From the NCBI GenBank assembly GCA_938039675.1, contig CALHUI010000014.1, positions 186,001 through 250,000 of the forward strand: a stretch of DNA of 64,000 nt, in the 5' to 3' direction. The notes beneath the pieces are model-generated. The model made no database searches. It was not told the DNA's origin and worked only from the letters and a program-made list of their open reading frames with translations. The position numbers were made by a program, and so were the translations under genes. Source of the DNA: an uncultured Cytophagales bacterium. Lineage in GTDB: Bacteria > Bacteroidota > Bacteroidia > Cytophagales > Thermoflexibacteraceae. This document shows, in pieces, positions 44,933 through 54,229 of this stretch; position 1 is the first letter of the stretch; every line of letters begins with the position of its first letter.

Positions 44933-45838
44933 TTATATCTTAACTGCGACACGCATTTTTGCACTACGGGCGCGATTATTCATTTTTATTTCCTCTTCCG
45001 AAGGTTGTATTATCTGCCGGTTAAGTGCTTTGAATGGTTTAATATCATTTCCGTAAACATCTTTTTCTACTTCTCCTTCAAATTTTCCTTTGTTAATAAA
45101 ATTTTTTACCAATCTATCTTCCAGCGAATGATAGGAAAGCACTACAAGCCTGCCACCCGGTTTGAGCAACTCTGCTGCCTGATGGAGCATGTCGCGCAAT
45201 GCCCCCATTTCATCGTTCACCTCAATGCGTAACGCTTGAAAAACTTGTGCGTAATACTTGTACTTCCTAAATCGGGGGGCAAATTTTTCCAATACTGCCA
45301 GCAAATCGTTAATGGTCTGAATGGGCTTGCGCGCCCTTGCCGAAACGATGCCTTCTGCCAGTGTTTTGGCGTTGGTTACTTCGCCATAGCGCCCTAACAT
45401 TTTATGCAGTGCCGTTGCATCATAATTAGCAATTATATCGGCTGCCGAAACGGGTTGTTCTCTGTCCATTCGCATGTCCAGCGGCGCATCAAATCGGATG
45501 GAAAAGCCCCGTTCTGATTCGTCGAGCTGGTGCGAAGAGACACCCAAGTCAGCCAAAATGCCGTCTAATGCTGTTACGCCATAGACCTTTAAGTAACGTT
45601 TGGCAAAACGAAAATTAGATTTAATGAAGGTAAAACCTTCAAAGTTGATTTTCGCTGCCTGTTCTGCTGCGTCTTGGTCTTGGTCAAAAGCGAAAAGCCG
45701 CCCCTTATCAAGTTTTTCAATAATCGCTCGGCTGTGGCCGCCGCCGCCAAAAGTAAAGTCTGCATAAGTGCCGTTCGGGTCAGTAACCAATGCCTCCACG
45801 CTTGGTTGCACAAGCACCGGAATATGATATTCACTCAT
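44933..45838 (-). CDS. rsmH: 16S rRNA (cytosine-1402-N4)-methyltransferase
   Basis: 301 residues. RsmH methylates C1402 of 16S rRNA near the P site. N-terminal YHIPVLVQPSVEAL, then the SAM loop FTFGGGGHSRAII (about 27-39), DLGVSSHQLDESERGFS (about 100-116) and the C-terminal SYHSLEDRLVKNFI. Length is normal. Its ATG overlaps the mraZ stop as ATGA, so the two are translationally coupled. Confidence 0.97.
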   Translation of the reverse strand: MSEYHIPVLVQPSVEALVTDPNGTYADFTFGGGGHSRAIIEKLDKGRLFAFDQDQDAAEQAAKINFEGFTFIKSNFRFAKRYLKVYGVTALDGILADLGVSSHQLDESERGFSIRFDAPLDMRMDREQPVSAADIIANYDATALHKMLGRYGEVTNAKTLAEGIVSARARKPIQTINDLLAVLEKFAPRFRKYKYYAQVFQALRIEVNDEMGALRDMLHQAAELLKPGGRLVVLSYHSLEDRLVKNFINKGKFEGEVEKDVYGNDIKPFKALNRQIIQPSEEEIKMNNRARSAKMRVAVKI

Positions 45839-46290
45839 AAATTACCCTCCCTACCAAAAACTCGCTCTGCCATTTGCGAAAACTGCTTGGAGTCCTGCAC
45901 CAGCGCGGCCTCGTATGCATCGGGTTGCCAAATTTCTACGCGATTGCCCGCACCGACTACAATAGCGTCTTTCTCAATATTGGCATACTTCAACATGGTA
46001 CGCGGTACCAAAAAACGCCCTGCCGAATCCAACTCCACTTCGGTATTGCCCCGAAAGAAATTCCGCTGGAACGTGCGGTATTCTTCCACAAATTCGTTGA
46101 GGGCAATGACCCGCTCGGAAAGTTCTTTCCAGTAAACCAATGAATACAAGATGATGCAAGGCTCAAAACCACGCGTCAGCACGATGGTTTCTGCCGATTC
46201 GGGAGGCAATGCCGCCTTGATTTTCGCTGGCAAAACCAATCGCCCTTTGGCATCTAACTTACATTCGTATTCGCCACTAAATGCAGGCAT
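45835..46290 (-). CDS. mraZ: MraZ transcriptional regulator
   Basis: 151 residues. MraZ is a double SpoVT-AbrB-fold DNA-binding protein that forms a ring and controls the dcw cluster. N-terminal CKLDAKGRLVLPAKIKA (about 10-26) and C-terminal VELDSAGRFLVPRTMLKYA (about 80-98) are the two AbrB signatures with their DNA-contacting Arg. It is first in the leftward cluster. A Bacteroidota promoter and a row of GTGG repeats lie directly upstream. Confidence 0.96.
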   Translation of the reverse strand: MPAFSGEYECKLDAKGRLVLPAKIKAALPPESAETIVLTRGFEPCIILYSLVYWKELSERVIALNEFVEEYRTFQRNFFRGNTEVELDSAGRFLVPRTMLKYANIEKDAIVVGAGNRVEIWQPDAYEAALVQDSKQFSQMAERVFGREGNL

Positions 46291-46327
46291 TTTTTTGCAC
46301 TTAAAGCATTACTTGAACTTTTTAAGA

Positions 46328-46357
46328 CAAAGCTAAGAATTCGTTCTTAAAAATCAA
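46328..46357 (-). promoter_or_regulatory. Promoter of the dcw cluster
   Basis: Minus-strand TAGCTTTG (46328-46335) matches TAnnTTTG. TTG at 46355-46357 lies 19 nt upstream, the exact -33 spacing. The ATG of mraZ is 37 nt from the -7 box. This is the only clean promoter seen for the whole cluster. Confidence 0.7.
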
Positions 46358-46422
46358 CCACAATTTACCACTTTTTACCACTTTTTGCTCTTTTGATGCC
46401 ACAATTGCAGTTTTAACGCCAC
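46357..46422 (-). promoter_or_regulatory. Array of GTGG boxes, candidate MraZ-binding site
   Basis: On the minus strand GTGGT occurs at 46357-46361, 46367-46371 and 46377-46381, exactly 10 nt apart, and GTGGC follows at 46399-46402 and 46419-46422 with offsets of 21 and 20 nt, so all lie on about one face of the helix. Two units read AAAAAGTGGT, like the AAAGTG-type boxes described for MraZ in Mollicutes; E. coli boxes are TGGGN with 5-nt gaps. The array abuts the -33 element. The MraZ target is an inference. Confidence 0.65.
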
Positions 46423-46665
46423 TTTTATACTAAAAATAACCTTTTTATTGCCTCTGTATTAGCTTTTTTAATTTGCGAAAAATTAAAACTTTTAATATTA
46501 AACTATTGATTTACAGATATTTAAAAACTCAATTTTAAACTTAAAATTTAACCTTTGTATTCGTGGCAATGTATTTTTAATTTGTGGGGGTATTTCCCAA
46601 AAAATACACCCTCGCACAAGTTTTAGAATTGCTACTTGCAGTATGAAGCAGTTTATTTTACAGCT
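46423..46665. other. AT-rich divergent intergenic region
   Basis: About 240 nt, strongly AT-rich. It has no supportable ORF. AACCTTTG (46551-46558) is close to a -7 box for the rightward gene; GGGGGTATTT (46586-46595) and AAATACACCC (46602-46611) form a 9-of-10-bp hairpin in the presumed leader of that gene. Confidence 0.45.
46586..46611 (+). promoter_or_regulatory. Hairpin in the leader of the AsmA-like gene
   Basis: GGGGGTATTT pairs with AAATACACCC, 9 of 10 pairs, with a 6-nt loop. It lies about 55-80 nt before the start codon. There is no T-run after it, so it is not an obvious terminator. A leader structure or binding site is possible. Confidence 0.35.
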
Positions 46666-49600
46666 ATGATTCGCTACTCGGGCTTTATGTACTTATTCAG
46701 GAAACGCAAGCGCTTTCGGATGATAGCAGCTCTGGTGGTCTTTTCGCTTGCTTTTCTTGTTGCAAAATGGATACAATCTTACACCGACCGACTGCTGGGA
46801 CAGGCAATCGTAGCGCTGATTGTACAAGAAACACGGGGTAATTATGGCGTAAGCTATGAGGATTTGCAGTTTGAGGTATTAAAAAACAGGTTACAGCTCA
46901 GCGGGCTGGCTATTTTCCCTCATAAGCAGGACTCGAGCACCACCATTAACCGTTACGGGCTTCGTGTCAAATCGGTTTCATTAGAAACAGAAAGCCTGTG
47001 GCAAATCTATTTCACCAAAGAGTTGAAAATTATAGGCTTAACGCTTATCAAACCTGAAATAAAAGTAGAAAACTTCGCCGACCGCGAACAAAAGGGGTTT
47101 ACTTTCTCTCGCCAAACAGGCAATCTGTACCTGCTCATCAGAAACTATTTAGACAAGTTTCAAATTCGCCACTTTGCCTTGTATCAGGCTTCGCTTGCTT
47201 TTGTGCACCATGGCGCAAACCGCACGTCCGACTACCAACTGCGGCACGTCAATTTCGTATTGCAAAATCTGGTTATTGACTCTGCCTCCGCACACAACAA
47301 AAAGAAAATTTTCTATGCCGATGGTTTTGACCTAAGCATTGACGGTCAGGAAATTATGTTACCGGACAGCCTTCATGCGTTTACTTTTGACAAGTTGGAA
47401 ATCAGTACGCAAAAGGCGGCTATTACCTTCCGCAATTTTCGTTTATTGCCCCGCAACGGTTTGTCCGATTCCGAAAATGCTTACCGAATGAGTGTACCCG
47501 AATTAAGTTTTCAGGGGGTAGACTTCGCCATTGCTTACAATGATAACAAATTGCTTATCAAAAATTTAAATATTCAACAGCCAGATATTGCCATTGCACG
47601 GGCGACTCGCAAAAGCAAAAAGTCTGCGGGTAAGTCTTGGCAGGCAGACCGCACTTTTCTGAAAATCATGGCGGCAATTTTTGACAGCGTCGCCATAGAA
47701 AAATGCAGGCTTGCTAAGGGGGCATTTGTATTAAACGAAGGCAAGCAACCCAAGTTACTGTTGCCACAAGTAGATTTCGCGCTGGATTCATTCGCTTTTG
47801 CCGTGCCCGATACTTCTGAAACTGCCGGTTTTCCTGCTCTGCGCAATGCAGAATTAACACTGCACAACCAGCGCTTTTTTTTCGGAGACAGCCTCTACAT
47901 GGTGCAGATGCGTTATTTTAAACTCACATCGCATCCGGCAGAGGTGCACGCTTCAGGCATCGCTTTCAAACAATGGTACGGCGACCGATTCTACAAGCAG
48001 TTCAGTACTGACTCGCTGGCAGCCCGATTGTATCGCTGGGAGCAACTTGCCACCGAAGAAGTACCTGATTTTCAGTATGTACATTTGATAAGACCTGCCG
48101 TTCGTCGACAGATAACCCTTGCAGGCCGACAAGAACCCAAACCAAAAAGCAACAAACTACGCAAAATCAAAAGCATCCTGATAGATGATTTCCGAATAAC
48201 CGAAGGGGATGTATTGCTAACCGGCACAGGGCAGAGTCTGCACCTGAAAGGTTGTCGCTTGCATATGCGGAGGCTTTCTTTGTCCGACAGTCCGTCTTTG
48301 TGGGCAGAACAACTGCCACAGGCAACCGCCGACCTTTTCGTTCGTGAAACCATTTGGCAAAACGAACACCAAAATCTGCAATCGGCAGACATGCACATAC
48401 GCACCCACAAAGGGCTGTTGCAGGCTGATGGCAAGGGCGTAGTCATTGCTCCGCGAACCGCGGAAACTGCGCCGATAGCAGGTTCTATTCGCCAATTTTT
48501 GCTGAAAAACCTGCTCATTAAAGACCTGACGAGCAAAGAGCTGCAGCCTGTATTTGATACATTGCGACTGACGGATGCGCATTTGCAATTGCTCATAGGG
48601 CGCGGACAATCGGCCTATCAGTCATTTGCTCGCAACTTACGGGGAACAATTGTTACCGCGCAATCCTCATTGACCCTTAAAGGGCAAGCAGGAGATATGG
48701 CAGAATTGTGGGGCATAAATGGTACGTTGTTTTTTCAACCCGATTCGCTGCCGGTGATACGTCAGGAGGCGACCGCGCTGCAAGGCACTTGGGCAGGCTA
48801 CCGTTTTGCCGCTCACCTTCCGCTGATAGATACTGAAGACGGCAGTATTTTACTGCATCGATTTACACTCAATACCACCCGCAGCGATTCGGCTTTGGTT
48901 GCTTTGCAAAAGCTGTCCGTGTGCGGTTGGGATGCTGCCGCATGGAGCAATAAACACCTGAAAATTAACACCTTAGAGGTTCAACAACTCAACGGTTATT
49001 TCATCGGCAGGGCATTGCAGACAGCCCCCTCTTTTTTTGACAGCCTCCGTATAGATACGCTGACGGTAACAAGCGATAGTTTTGGTTTGGATTTACCCGC
49101 TAGTCGTTTGCAAGTACAACAGTTACACGGCCAACTGGCAGGGTTGTGCATAAGTCCTTCGGCTGTGGCCATTCATCAAATCAATGCTTTTCGAGCAGGG
49201 TTGGCAACAATTCGGCTGCAACCTGTTGAACTTCACTTTTCGGAAGCGCATCTGGCAGATACTGCCGCGCAACTGCTTACATTCAGCGATTTGCAACTGA
49301 TACACAAGGACTTTGACGGCACTTTTCAACAGGCATCACTGGCATTACCCAATAAAGAATGGCTGCCAAACAGCCTGCCCGTAGTTGGCAACCTTGTGCT
49401 TGCCGACGGGGCAATCCGCCTGCATCCCGATTCAGTACGGCAATCACTCCCGCCCATTGCACATCCGCGCATTGGCAGCGTAGATATTCGGCGCACCCGC
49501 CTGAGCGGCGAGCAACTGAGTGCCGACATCCATCTGCTGCGCTTAGAACAACCTTTTACCGATAATCAGCAGCCATTTTTTCGTGTGCATGTGGGCAATC

Positions 49601-50640
49601 TGCGATGGTTGTTGCCCAACGGACGCGACCTGCTACAAGTCGGCACATTATTTTATGAGCCCGTTACACAACAACTGCACGCAGACTCCGTCAGTTTTCG
49701 CCCCGCTATGTCTGTGGAAGAGTTTTACCGACGCTATCCGTTTCAGCGGAGTTACAATACCTATCAGGCGCATCGGGCAATTGTCTATGCGCCGCAATGG
49801 CAAAAACTGCTTGCCGGTCAAGGTTTTGCTGCTACATCTGCCGTGTTAAACGGCGTAAGCAGCCATGTGTTTCTGGACAAAAACATGCAGCATTTGAAAG
49901 AAGACCGCCTCTTTCCGTTAGAAAAATTCAAACAAATGGCACTGCCTGTGCGCATAGATACAATAAAGTTGCTCAACGGCAACCTGTATTACCGAGAGAA
50001 AACGCGCCGCCACGAAATCGCCTCGTTCAGTTTGCAAAACATCAGCGGCTACCTCTATGGGCTGAACAACCGCCCTGCCCCCGCCGAAAGCGTCTATTTG
50101 CGCCTGAATGCAGCCCCAGAAGGCCGAGGCGAAATGGATTTGGACATCTATTTTGCCGCAGGTAACGACCGAGGAATGCATCGCATTGAGGCAACCTTTG
50201 ACACCATTCCTTTATCTGTATTCAACGGCATGGCAGAACCGCTGGTAGGCATTCGGATTAATCGCGGGCAAATCAATAACGGCAGCATGATGGTAACGGC
50301 AGACCGCGACCAAGCCTCCGGCAAAATGTGGCTTTACTACAAAAACCTGAAATTCAGAGTATTAAGCCGAAAAACTACCGGTCAGGACAAGATTATTACC
50401 AAAAATAGCCCGCTGCTGACCATGCTTGCCAACACACTGATTCGCAACAAAAACCGACGGATTAAACTCTACAAAGGCAAAAGCGGCTACATAGCCCAAG
50501 CACGCGAGCCCGAAAAATCGCTGTTTTCTTATTGGGGACGCATTGTGGTCAATGGGGTACTCAGCAGCATCGGCATCAGCCAGCGCACACAGGCCAAATG
50601 GCGGCAACAAATGCGCGAACGCGCCGAAAAACAAGACTAA
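46666..50640 (+). CDS. Very large AsmA-like membrane-anchored protein
   Basis: 1324 residues from ATG 46666; ATG 46687 is a second option and a TTG at 46636 is less likely. A basic N-terminus and one transmembrane helix (about 20-40, MIAALVVFSLAFLVAKWI) are followed by some 1270 residues of repeated beta strands with helices rare, ending LFSYWGRIVVNGVLSSIGIS. This is the form of AsmA/TamB/DUF748-like proteins, which probably span the periplasm as beta-rich bridges and move lipid to the outer membrane. Assignment by pattern only. It is divergent from mraZ. Confidence 0.65.
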   Translation: MIRYSGFMYLFRKRKRFRMIAALVVFSLAFLVAKWIQSYTDRLLGQAIVALIVQETRGNYGVSYEDLQFEVLKNRLQLSGLAIFPHKQDSSTTINRYGLRVKSVSLETESLWQIYFTKELKIIGLTLIKPEIKVENFADREQKGFTFSRQTGNLYLLIRNYLDKFQIRHFALYQASLAFVHHGANRTSDYQLRHVNFVLQNLVIDSASAHNKKKIFYADGFDLSIDGQEIMLPDSLHAFTFDKLEISTQKAAITFRNFRLLPRNGLSDSENAYRMSVPELSFQGVDFAIAYNDNKLLIKNLNIQQPDIAIARATRKSKKSAGKSWQADRTFLKIMAAIFDSVAIEKCRLAKGAFVLNEGKQPKLLLPQVDFALDSFAFAVPDTSETAGFPALRNAELTLHNQRFFFGDSLYMVQMRYFKLTSHPAEVHASGIAFKQWYGDRFYKQFSTDSLAARLYRWEQLATEEVPDFQYVHLIRPAVRRQITLAGRQEPKPKSNKLRKIKSILIDDFRITEGDVLLTGTGQSLHLKGCRLHMRRLSLSDSPSLWAEQLPQATADLFVRETIWQNEHQNLQSADMHIRTHKGLLQADGKGVVIAPRTAETAPIAGSIRQFLLKNLLIKDLTSKELQPVFDTLRLTDAHLQLLIGRGQSAYQSFARNLRGTIVTAQSSLTLKGQAGDMAELWGINGTLFFQPDSLPVIRQEATALQGTWAGYRFAAHLPLIDTEDGSILLHRFTLNTTRSDSALVALQKLSVCGWDAAAWSNKHLKINTLEVQQLNGYFIGRALQTAPSFFDSLRIDTLTVTSDSFGLDLPASRLQVQQLHGQLAGLCISPSAVAIHQINAFRAGLATIRLQPVELHFSEAHLADTAAQLLTFSDLQLIHKDFDGTFQQASLALPNKEWLPNSLPVVGNLVLADGAIRLHPDSVRQSLPPIAHPRIGSVDIRRTRLSGEQLSADIHLLRLEQPFTDNQQPFFRVHVGNLRWLLPNGRDLLQVGTLFYEPVTQQLHADSVSFRPAMSVEEFYRRYPFQRSYNTYQAHRAIVYAPQWQKLLAGQGFAATSAVLNGVSSHVFLDKNMQHLKEDRLFPLEKFKQMALPVRIDTIKLLNGNLYYREKTRRHEIASFSLQNISGYLYGLNNRPAPAESVYLRLNAAPEGRGEMDLDIYFAAGNDRGMHRIEATFDTIPLSVFNGMAEPLVGIRINRGQINNGSMMVTADRDQASGKMWLYYKNLKFRVLSRKTTGQDKIITKNSPLLTMLANTLIRNKNRRIKLYKGKSGYIAQAREPEKSLFSYWGRIVVNGVLSSIGISQRTQAKWRQQMRERAEKQD

Positions 50641-50731
50641 GTAACCGCAATCTGTCGGTTTTTCGGTGAAATATGCGTTATTTGCATCGGTAATTAATTC
50701 AGTAGTAATCTAAACTATTCCTGCAAACACT

Positions 50732-52129
50732 GTGGTGCGACCAAAGGTATTGATGCTCGGCTGGGAATTTGCGCCGGCTATTTCAGGAGGGCTGGGGCTA
50801 GCTACCTATCAGTTGGCAAAAGCTATCAGCAAATATGCAGACCTGACTGTGATAGTGCCTTATTTGCACGAACAGGCAGCAATGCCCGAGGGCTTTGAAA
50901 CACTTGCCATTAATCGCATGGCAACAGATCAAGCCATTGCAACAGACTTGCCCGGCAAGGCGACTGCCTACGGTGCTTTTGCAGAAGTTATGCTCATTAC
51001 CACCGAACTCAGCCCCTACCCCGTGCCCGTGAGGCGGACGGTGATGGTGGAAACCGATGACTCCCCCGAACTGCTCGCGCCCCAAGAAACGACTCAACTT
51101 GCCGAAAATGAGGCGGCAAACAATAAAATGAGCGCTCGACAAATCCGCACCCTGTTTGCTTCGGGCAAAGCCTACGGCGACAATACGATGGAAAAAGTCA
51201 TCACCTTCACACAAACCGTGTTGCAATTAGTGGAAGGCAGAACTTTTGACATTATCCATGCACACGACTGGCTGACCATACAAGCCGGCGTAGCATTGAA
51301 ACGCAAGTTGGGCATCCCGCTGGTTGCCCATATCCATTCGCTGGAAACCGACCGCTACGGCCCGGCAGCCTGCCACACGGAAAATGCCATCTACAAGATT
51401 GAATACATTGGTATGACAGAGGCCGATATGGTCATTCCTGTCAGCCACTATACCAAAAACCGCATCGCCGAGTACTACCCGAATATAGACGGCAGCAAGG
51501 TGCATGTGGTTTACAATGCGATTAATCCCGATGAGGGCTTATTAGGGACTACCATTGCTCCCCCCAAAATATCGCCCGAAGCTCCCAAGCGCAAAATGGT
51601 GCTGTTCGTAGGCAGAGTAACTTATCAGAAAGGGCCTGATTTTCTGCTGGAAACTGCCGAAAAAATCATCGCACAAGACCCCGAAGTAGTTTTTGTGGTA
51701 GTAGGCACGGGCGATTTGTCAAATTGGCTGGCCTCAGAAGTGGTCAATCGGGGTATAGGTGCCAATTTCATTTTGGCGGGCTTTCTAAGCCCCGACCGAG
51801 TGGCGGCGCTGATGCGCACGGCAAGCGTTTACTTCATGCCTTCCGCCTCTGAACCTTTCGGGCTTTCTGCGCTGGAAGCAGGTCTGGCCGGAGTGCCTAC
51901 GGTTATTTCCGTACAGTCGGGAGTTGCCGAAGTGCTGGATTTTGTGCTCAAAGCCAACTACTGGGATACCGACCGTTTCGCACATTACATCCTTGCCTTA
52001 CTCAACAATCCAGCACTGGCACAGGTACTTTCCGAGGAAAACCGCCGTACTATCGGTAAAATGAGCTGGGACGATGCGGCCATGCAAGTAATGGCACTGT
52101 ATCGCTATTTGCTCAAGAAAAAAGGCTGA
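50732..52129 (+). CDS. GT4-type glycosyltransferase, glycogen-synthase-like
   Basis: 465 residues, GTG start (a second GTG follows at once). It begins KVLMLGWEFAPAISGGLGLA, like starch/glycogen synthases, with the K-x-G-G-type site changed to I-S-G-G-L. The donor half has the switch VLFVGRVTYQKGPDFLLETA and the end motif SEPFGLSALEAGLAGVPTVI with its E-x7-E pattern. A 55-residue insert around 105-160 is acidic and probably a loop. GT4 enzymes of this type are found beside GH57 amylases; none is adjacent here. Substrate unknown. It ends immediately beside the next, convergent gene. Confidence 0.88.
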   Translation: MVRPKVLMLGWEFAPAISGGLGLATYQLAKAISKYADLTVIVPYLHEQAAMPEGFETLAINRMATDQAIATDLPGKATAYGAFAEVMLITTELSPYPVPVRRTVMVETDDSPELLAPQETTQLAENEAANNKMSARQIRTLFASGKAYGDNTMEKVITFTQTVLQLVEGRTFDIIHAHDWLTIQAGVALKRKLGIPLVAHIHSLETDRYGPAACHTENAIYKIEYIGMTEADMVIPVSHYTKNRIAEYYPNIDGSKVHVVYNAINPDEGLLGTTIAPPKISPEAPKRKMVLFVGRVTYQKGPDFLLETAEKIIAQDPEVVFVVVGTGDLSNWLASEVVNRGIGANFILAGFLSPDRVAALMRTASVYFMPSASEPFGLSALEAGLAGVPTVISVQSGVAEVLDFVLKANYWDTDRFAHYILALLNNPALAQVLSEENRRTIGKMSWDDAAMQVMALYRYLLKKKG

Positions 52130-52768
52130 TTAATTTTTCCCAAAAATATACATACTGCGCTTCAATCCGCTATCGGTTTGGTAATGAATGGTTTGCAGGT
52201 GGTTAAAACCTGCATTTTTGCTATAGGCAAGCAGTTCCTCCTCCGAAGGCAAATAAGCATCTATTCTCCCCCATTCGGTATCAACCACAATTTTGCGCTC
52301 ATCTACGGGTTTGCCTATGTAGCGTATCTCGCGCGGAATTTCAATTACCAATATGCCGCCCGGGTTCAGGTGATGAAAAAGTTGATTGATAACTGCCTGC
52401 TGTTCCTGAGGCGTAAACTCTAAAATACCCGACCACATCCACAACAACGCATCTGGACTTTGCGGATATTGCCTGCATTTAATGTCGGCTTCAAATATTT
52501 CGGCATCGTCGCCGCAGTCTTCCCGCAGCACGCGACACAGCTCGGGGCAACGTTCCTGCGCAACAATCCGCCCCTTAAAACCATTGGCTCTCAAGGCTTT
52601 CACTATCCTTCCGTAGCCTGCACCGATTTCAATCAGCAGGTCTGTATTTTGTATGTACGGCATTAACAGCGGTATTTCAGGTCCTTGTGAAAGCCCTTGC
52701 AAAGCGGCCATTTCACGTAACTTGTTTGCGCCTATCCGCCGATAAAAATCTATATTTGCATCATTCAT
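52130..52768 (-). CDS. Class I SAM-dependent methyltransferase
   Basis: 212 residues. Rossmann-type SAM site LLIEIGAGYGRIVKALRANG (about 47-66), then the acidic loop IVAQERCPEL and the post-motif segment PDALLWMWSGILEFTPQEQQ. The substrate cannot be told. No signal peptide, so it is cytosolic. It is convergent with the GT4 gene with no gap, and divergent from the phosphatase gene (117 nt). Confidence 0.78.
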   Translation of the reverse strand: MNDANIDFYRRIGANKLREMAALQGLSQGPEIPLLMPYIQNTDLLIEIGAGYGRIVKALRANGFKGRIVAQERCPELCRVLREDCGDDAEIFEADIKCRQYPQSPDALLWMWSGILEFTPQEQQAVINQLFHHLNPGGILVIEIPREIRYIGKPVDERKIVVDTEWGRIDAYLPSEEELLAYSKNAGFNHLQTIHYQTDSGLKRSMYIFGKN

Positions 52769-52885
52769 ATGGTTGCTAATTTAACTGTTTCTGTTGATTT
52801 GGCAGCATAGCTGCAACAAATTACCATATCTGCCGGCAAATACCTCATTACATTTAGACGATTAATTTTTCACATCCCAATTGCA

Positions 52886-54229
52886 ATGAAGCATTTATTT
52901 TCCGCACTGTTTACCTACTTGCTACTGAACGCTGTTGCCTTTGCACAGAATGTTACTTTGCTAAAGTCAGGCCCTATGGTGGGCTACTCGGCCATGAACG
53001 AAACGGCTTTGTGGGTACAAACTACCGCACCTGCTACCGTTTATTTTGAGTACTGGGACAAAGCTGCCCCTCAGAAACGCTACCGCACCGAAAGCTACAA
53101 CACCAAAAAATCGGAAGCCTATACGGCCAAACTCATTGCCGATGAGTTGCAACCGGGCAAAAAATACGCCTACGAACTGTTCATCAACGGCAAAAAAGTA
53201 CCACGCGACTATCCGCTGGAGTTTCAGAGTCAGGTTTTGTGGCAATACCGCACTGACCCTCCTGCTTTCAAGTTTGCGCTGGGCAGTTGCAATCATATCA
53301 ATGACTCCATCAACGACCGCCCGGGCAGAGCCTATGGCAATCATTATGGTATATTCACTAAAATTTATGAACAAAAGCCCGACTTTATGATGTGGGGTGG
53401 CGATAACGTGTACCTGCGCGAACCCGATTTTGATTCAAGAACAGGTATATTGTACCGCAATACGCACACGCGTTCCAACAAAGAAATGCAACCGCTGTTA
53501 GGTTCGGTACACCACTATGCCATTTGGGATGACCACGAATTTGGCCCGAATGATTCTGATGGCAGTTATGCGCTGAAACACTATACCGAAGAGGCATTCA
53601 AACTGTTTTGGGCAAACCCTAACTATGGCCCCGGCACGGGCGGCAAAGGTATCAGCGGCTCATTCCGTTGGTCTGATGCAGAGTTTTTCCTTTTAGACAA
53701 CCGCTATTTCCGCACTGCAAACAACAATTACATTATGCCGCGCCAAATGCTGGGCAATGAACAAATCAACTGGCTGATTAATGCGCTAATTGCTAGCAAT
53801 GCTACCTTTAAATTTGTAGTTATCGGGTGTCAGGTGCTGAATCCGGCACAAGTGTTTGAAAATTACGCCACCTATCCCGAAGAGCGCGCCCGCTTGCTGC
53901 AAGCCATTCGCGATGCCCATATCAATGGCGTATTCTTCATCAGCGGCGACCGGCACCACACCGAGCTGACCATGCTCAAAGAAAACGACCGCATGGCCGC
54001 ACTCTATGACCTGACCGTTTCGCCGCTGACCGCCGGCCCTTCAACTAATGTGGCCGACATTAACCCGTTGCGTGTGCCCGGTACGATGGTGAATGACCGC
54101 AATTTTGCCACCATAGAAATTACGGGGCCACGCACCGACCGCAAAATGACTATCCGTGTGTTTGACTACAACGGTAAAGAGCAGTGGACAAAAGACATCA
54201 CAGCAAAAGAAATCAGCTATACCCGATGA
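52886..54229 (+). CDS. PhoD-like alkaline phosphatase/phosphodiesterase
   Basis: 447 residues with a signal peptide (about 1-20, ending AVAFAQ), so it acts outside the cytosol. An N-terminal Fn3-like beta domain (about 28-110) precedes the metallophosphatase: FALGSCNH, MMWGGDNVYL, the metal site YAIWDDHEFGPNDSDGSY and FISGDRHHTE with the final His. These metal ligands are intact. PhoD-type enzymes use Ca/Fe and split phosphodiesters and monoesters. Its stop overlaps the start of yicC as ATGA, an odd pairing for function but a clear translational coupling. Confidence 0.9.
   Translation: MKHLFSALFTYLLLNAVAFAQNVTLLKSGPMVGYSAMNETALWVQTTAPATVYFEYWDKAAPQKRYRTESYNTKKSEAYTAKLIADELQPGKKYAYELFINGKKVPRDYPLEFQSQVLWQYRTDPPAFKFALGSCNHINDSINDRPGRAYGNHYGIFTKIYEQKPDFMMWGGDNVYLREPDFDSRTGILYRNTHTRSNKEMQPLLGSVHHYAIWDDHEFGPNDSDGSYALKHYTEEAFKLFWANPNYGPGTGGKGISGSFRWSDAEFFLLDNRYFRTANNNYIMPRQMLGNEQINWLINALIASNATFKFVVIGCQVLNPAQVFENYATYPEERARLLQAIRDAHINGVFFISGDRHHTELTMLKENDRMAALYDLTVSPLTAGPSTNVADINPLRVPGTMVNDRNFATIEITGPRTDRKMTIRVFDYNGKEQWTKDITAKEISYTR

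Noticed and set aside
52751-52758. TATATTTG as a promoter for the PhoD-like gene
   Set aside because: It lies within the start of the divergent methyltransferase gene, about 125 nt upstream, with no -33 element; chance match likely.
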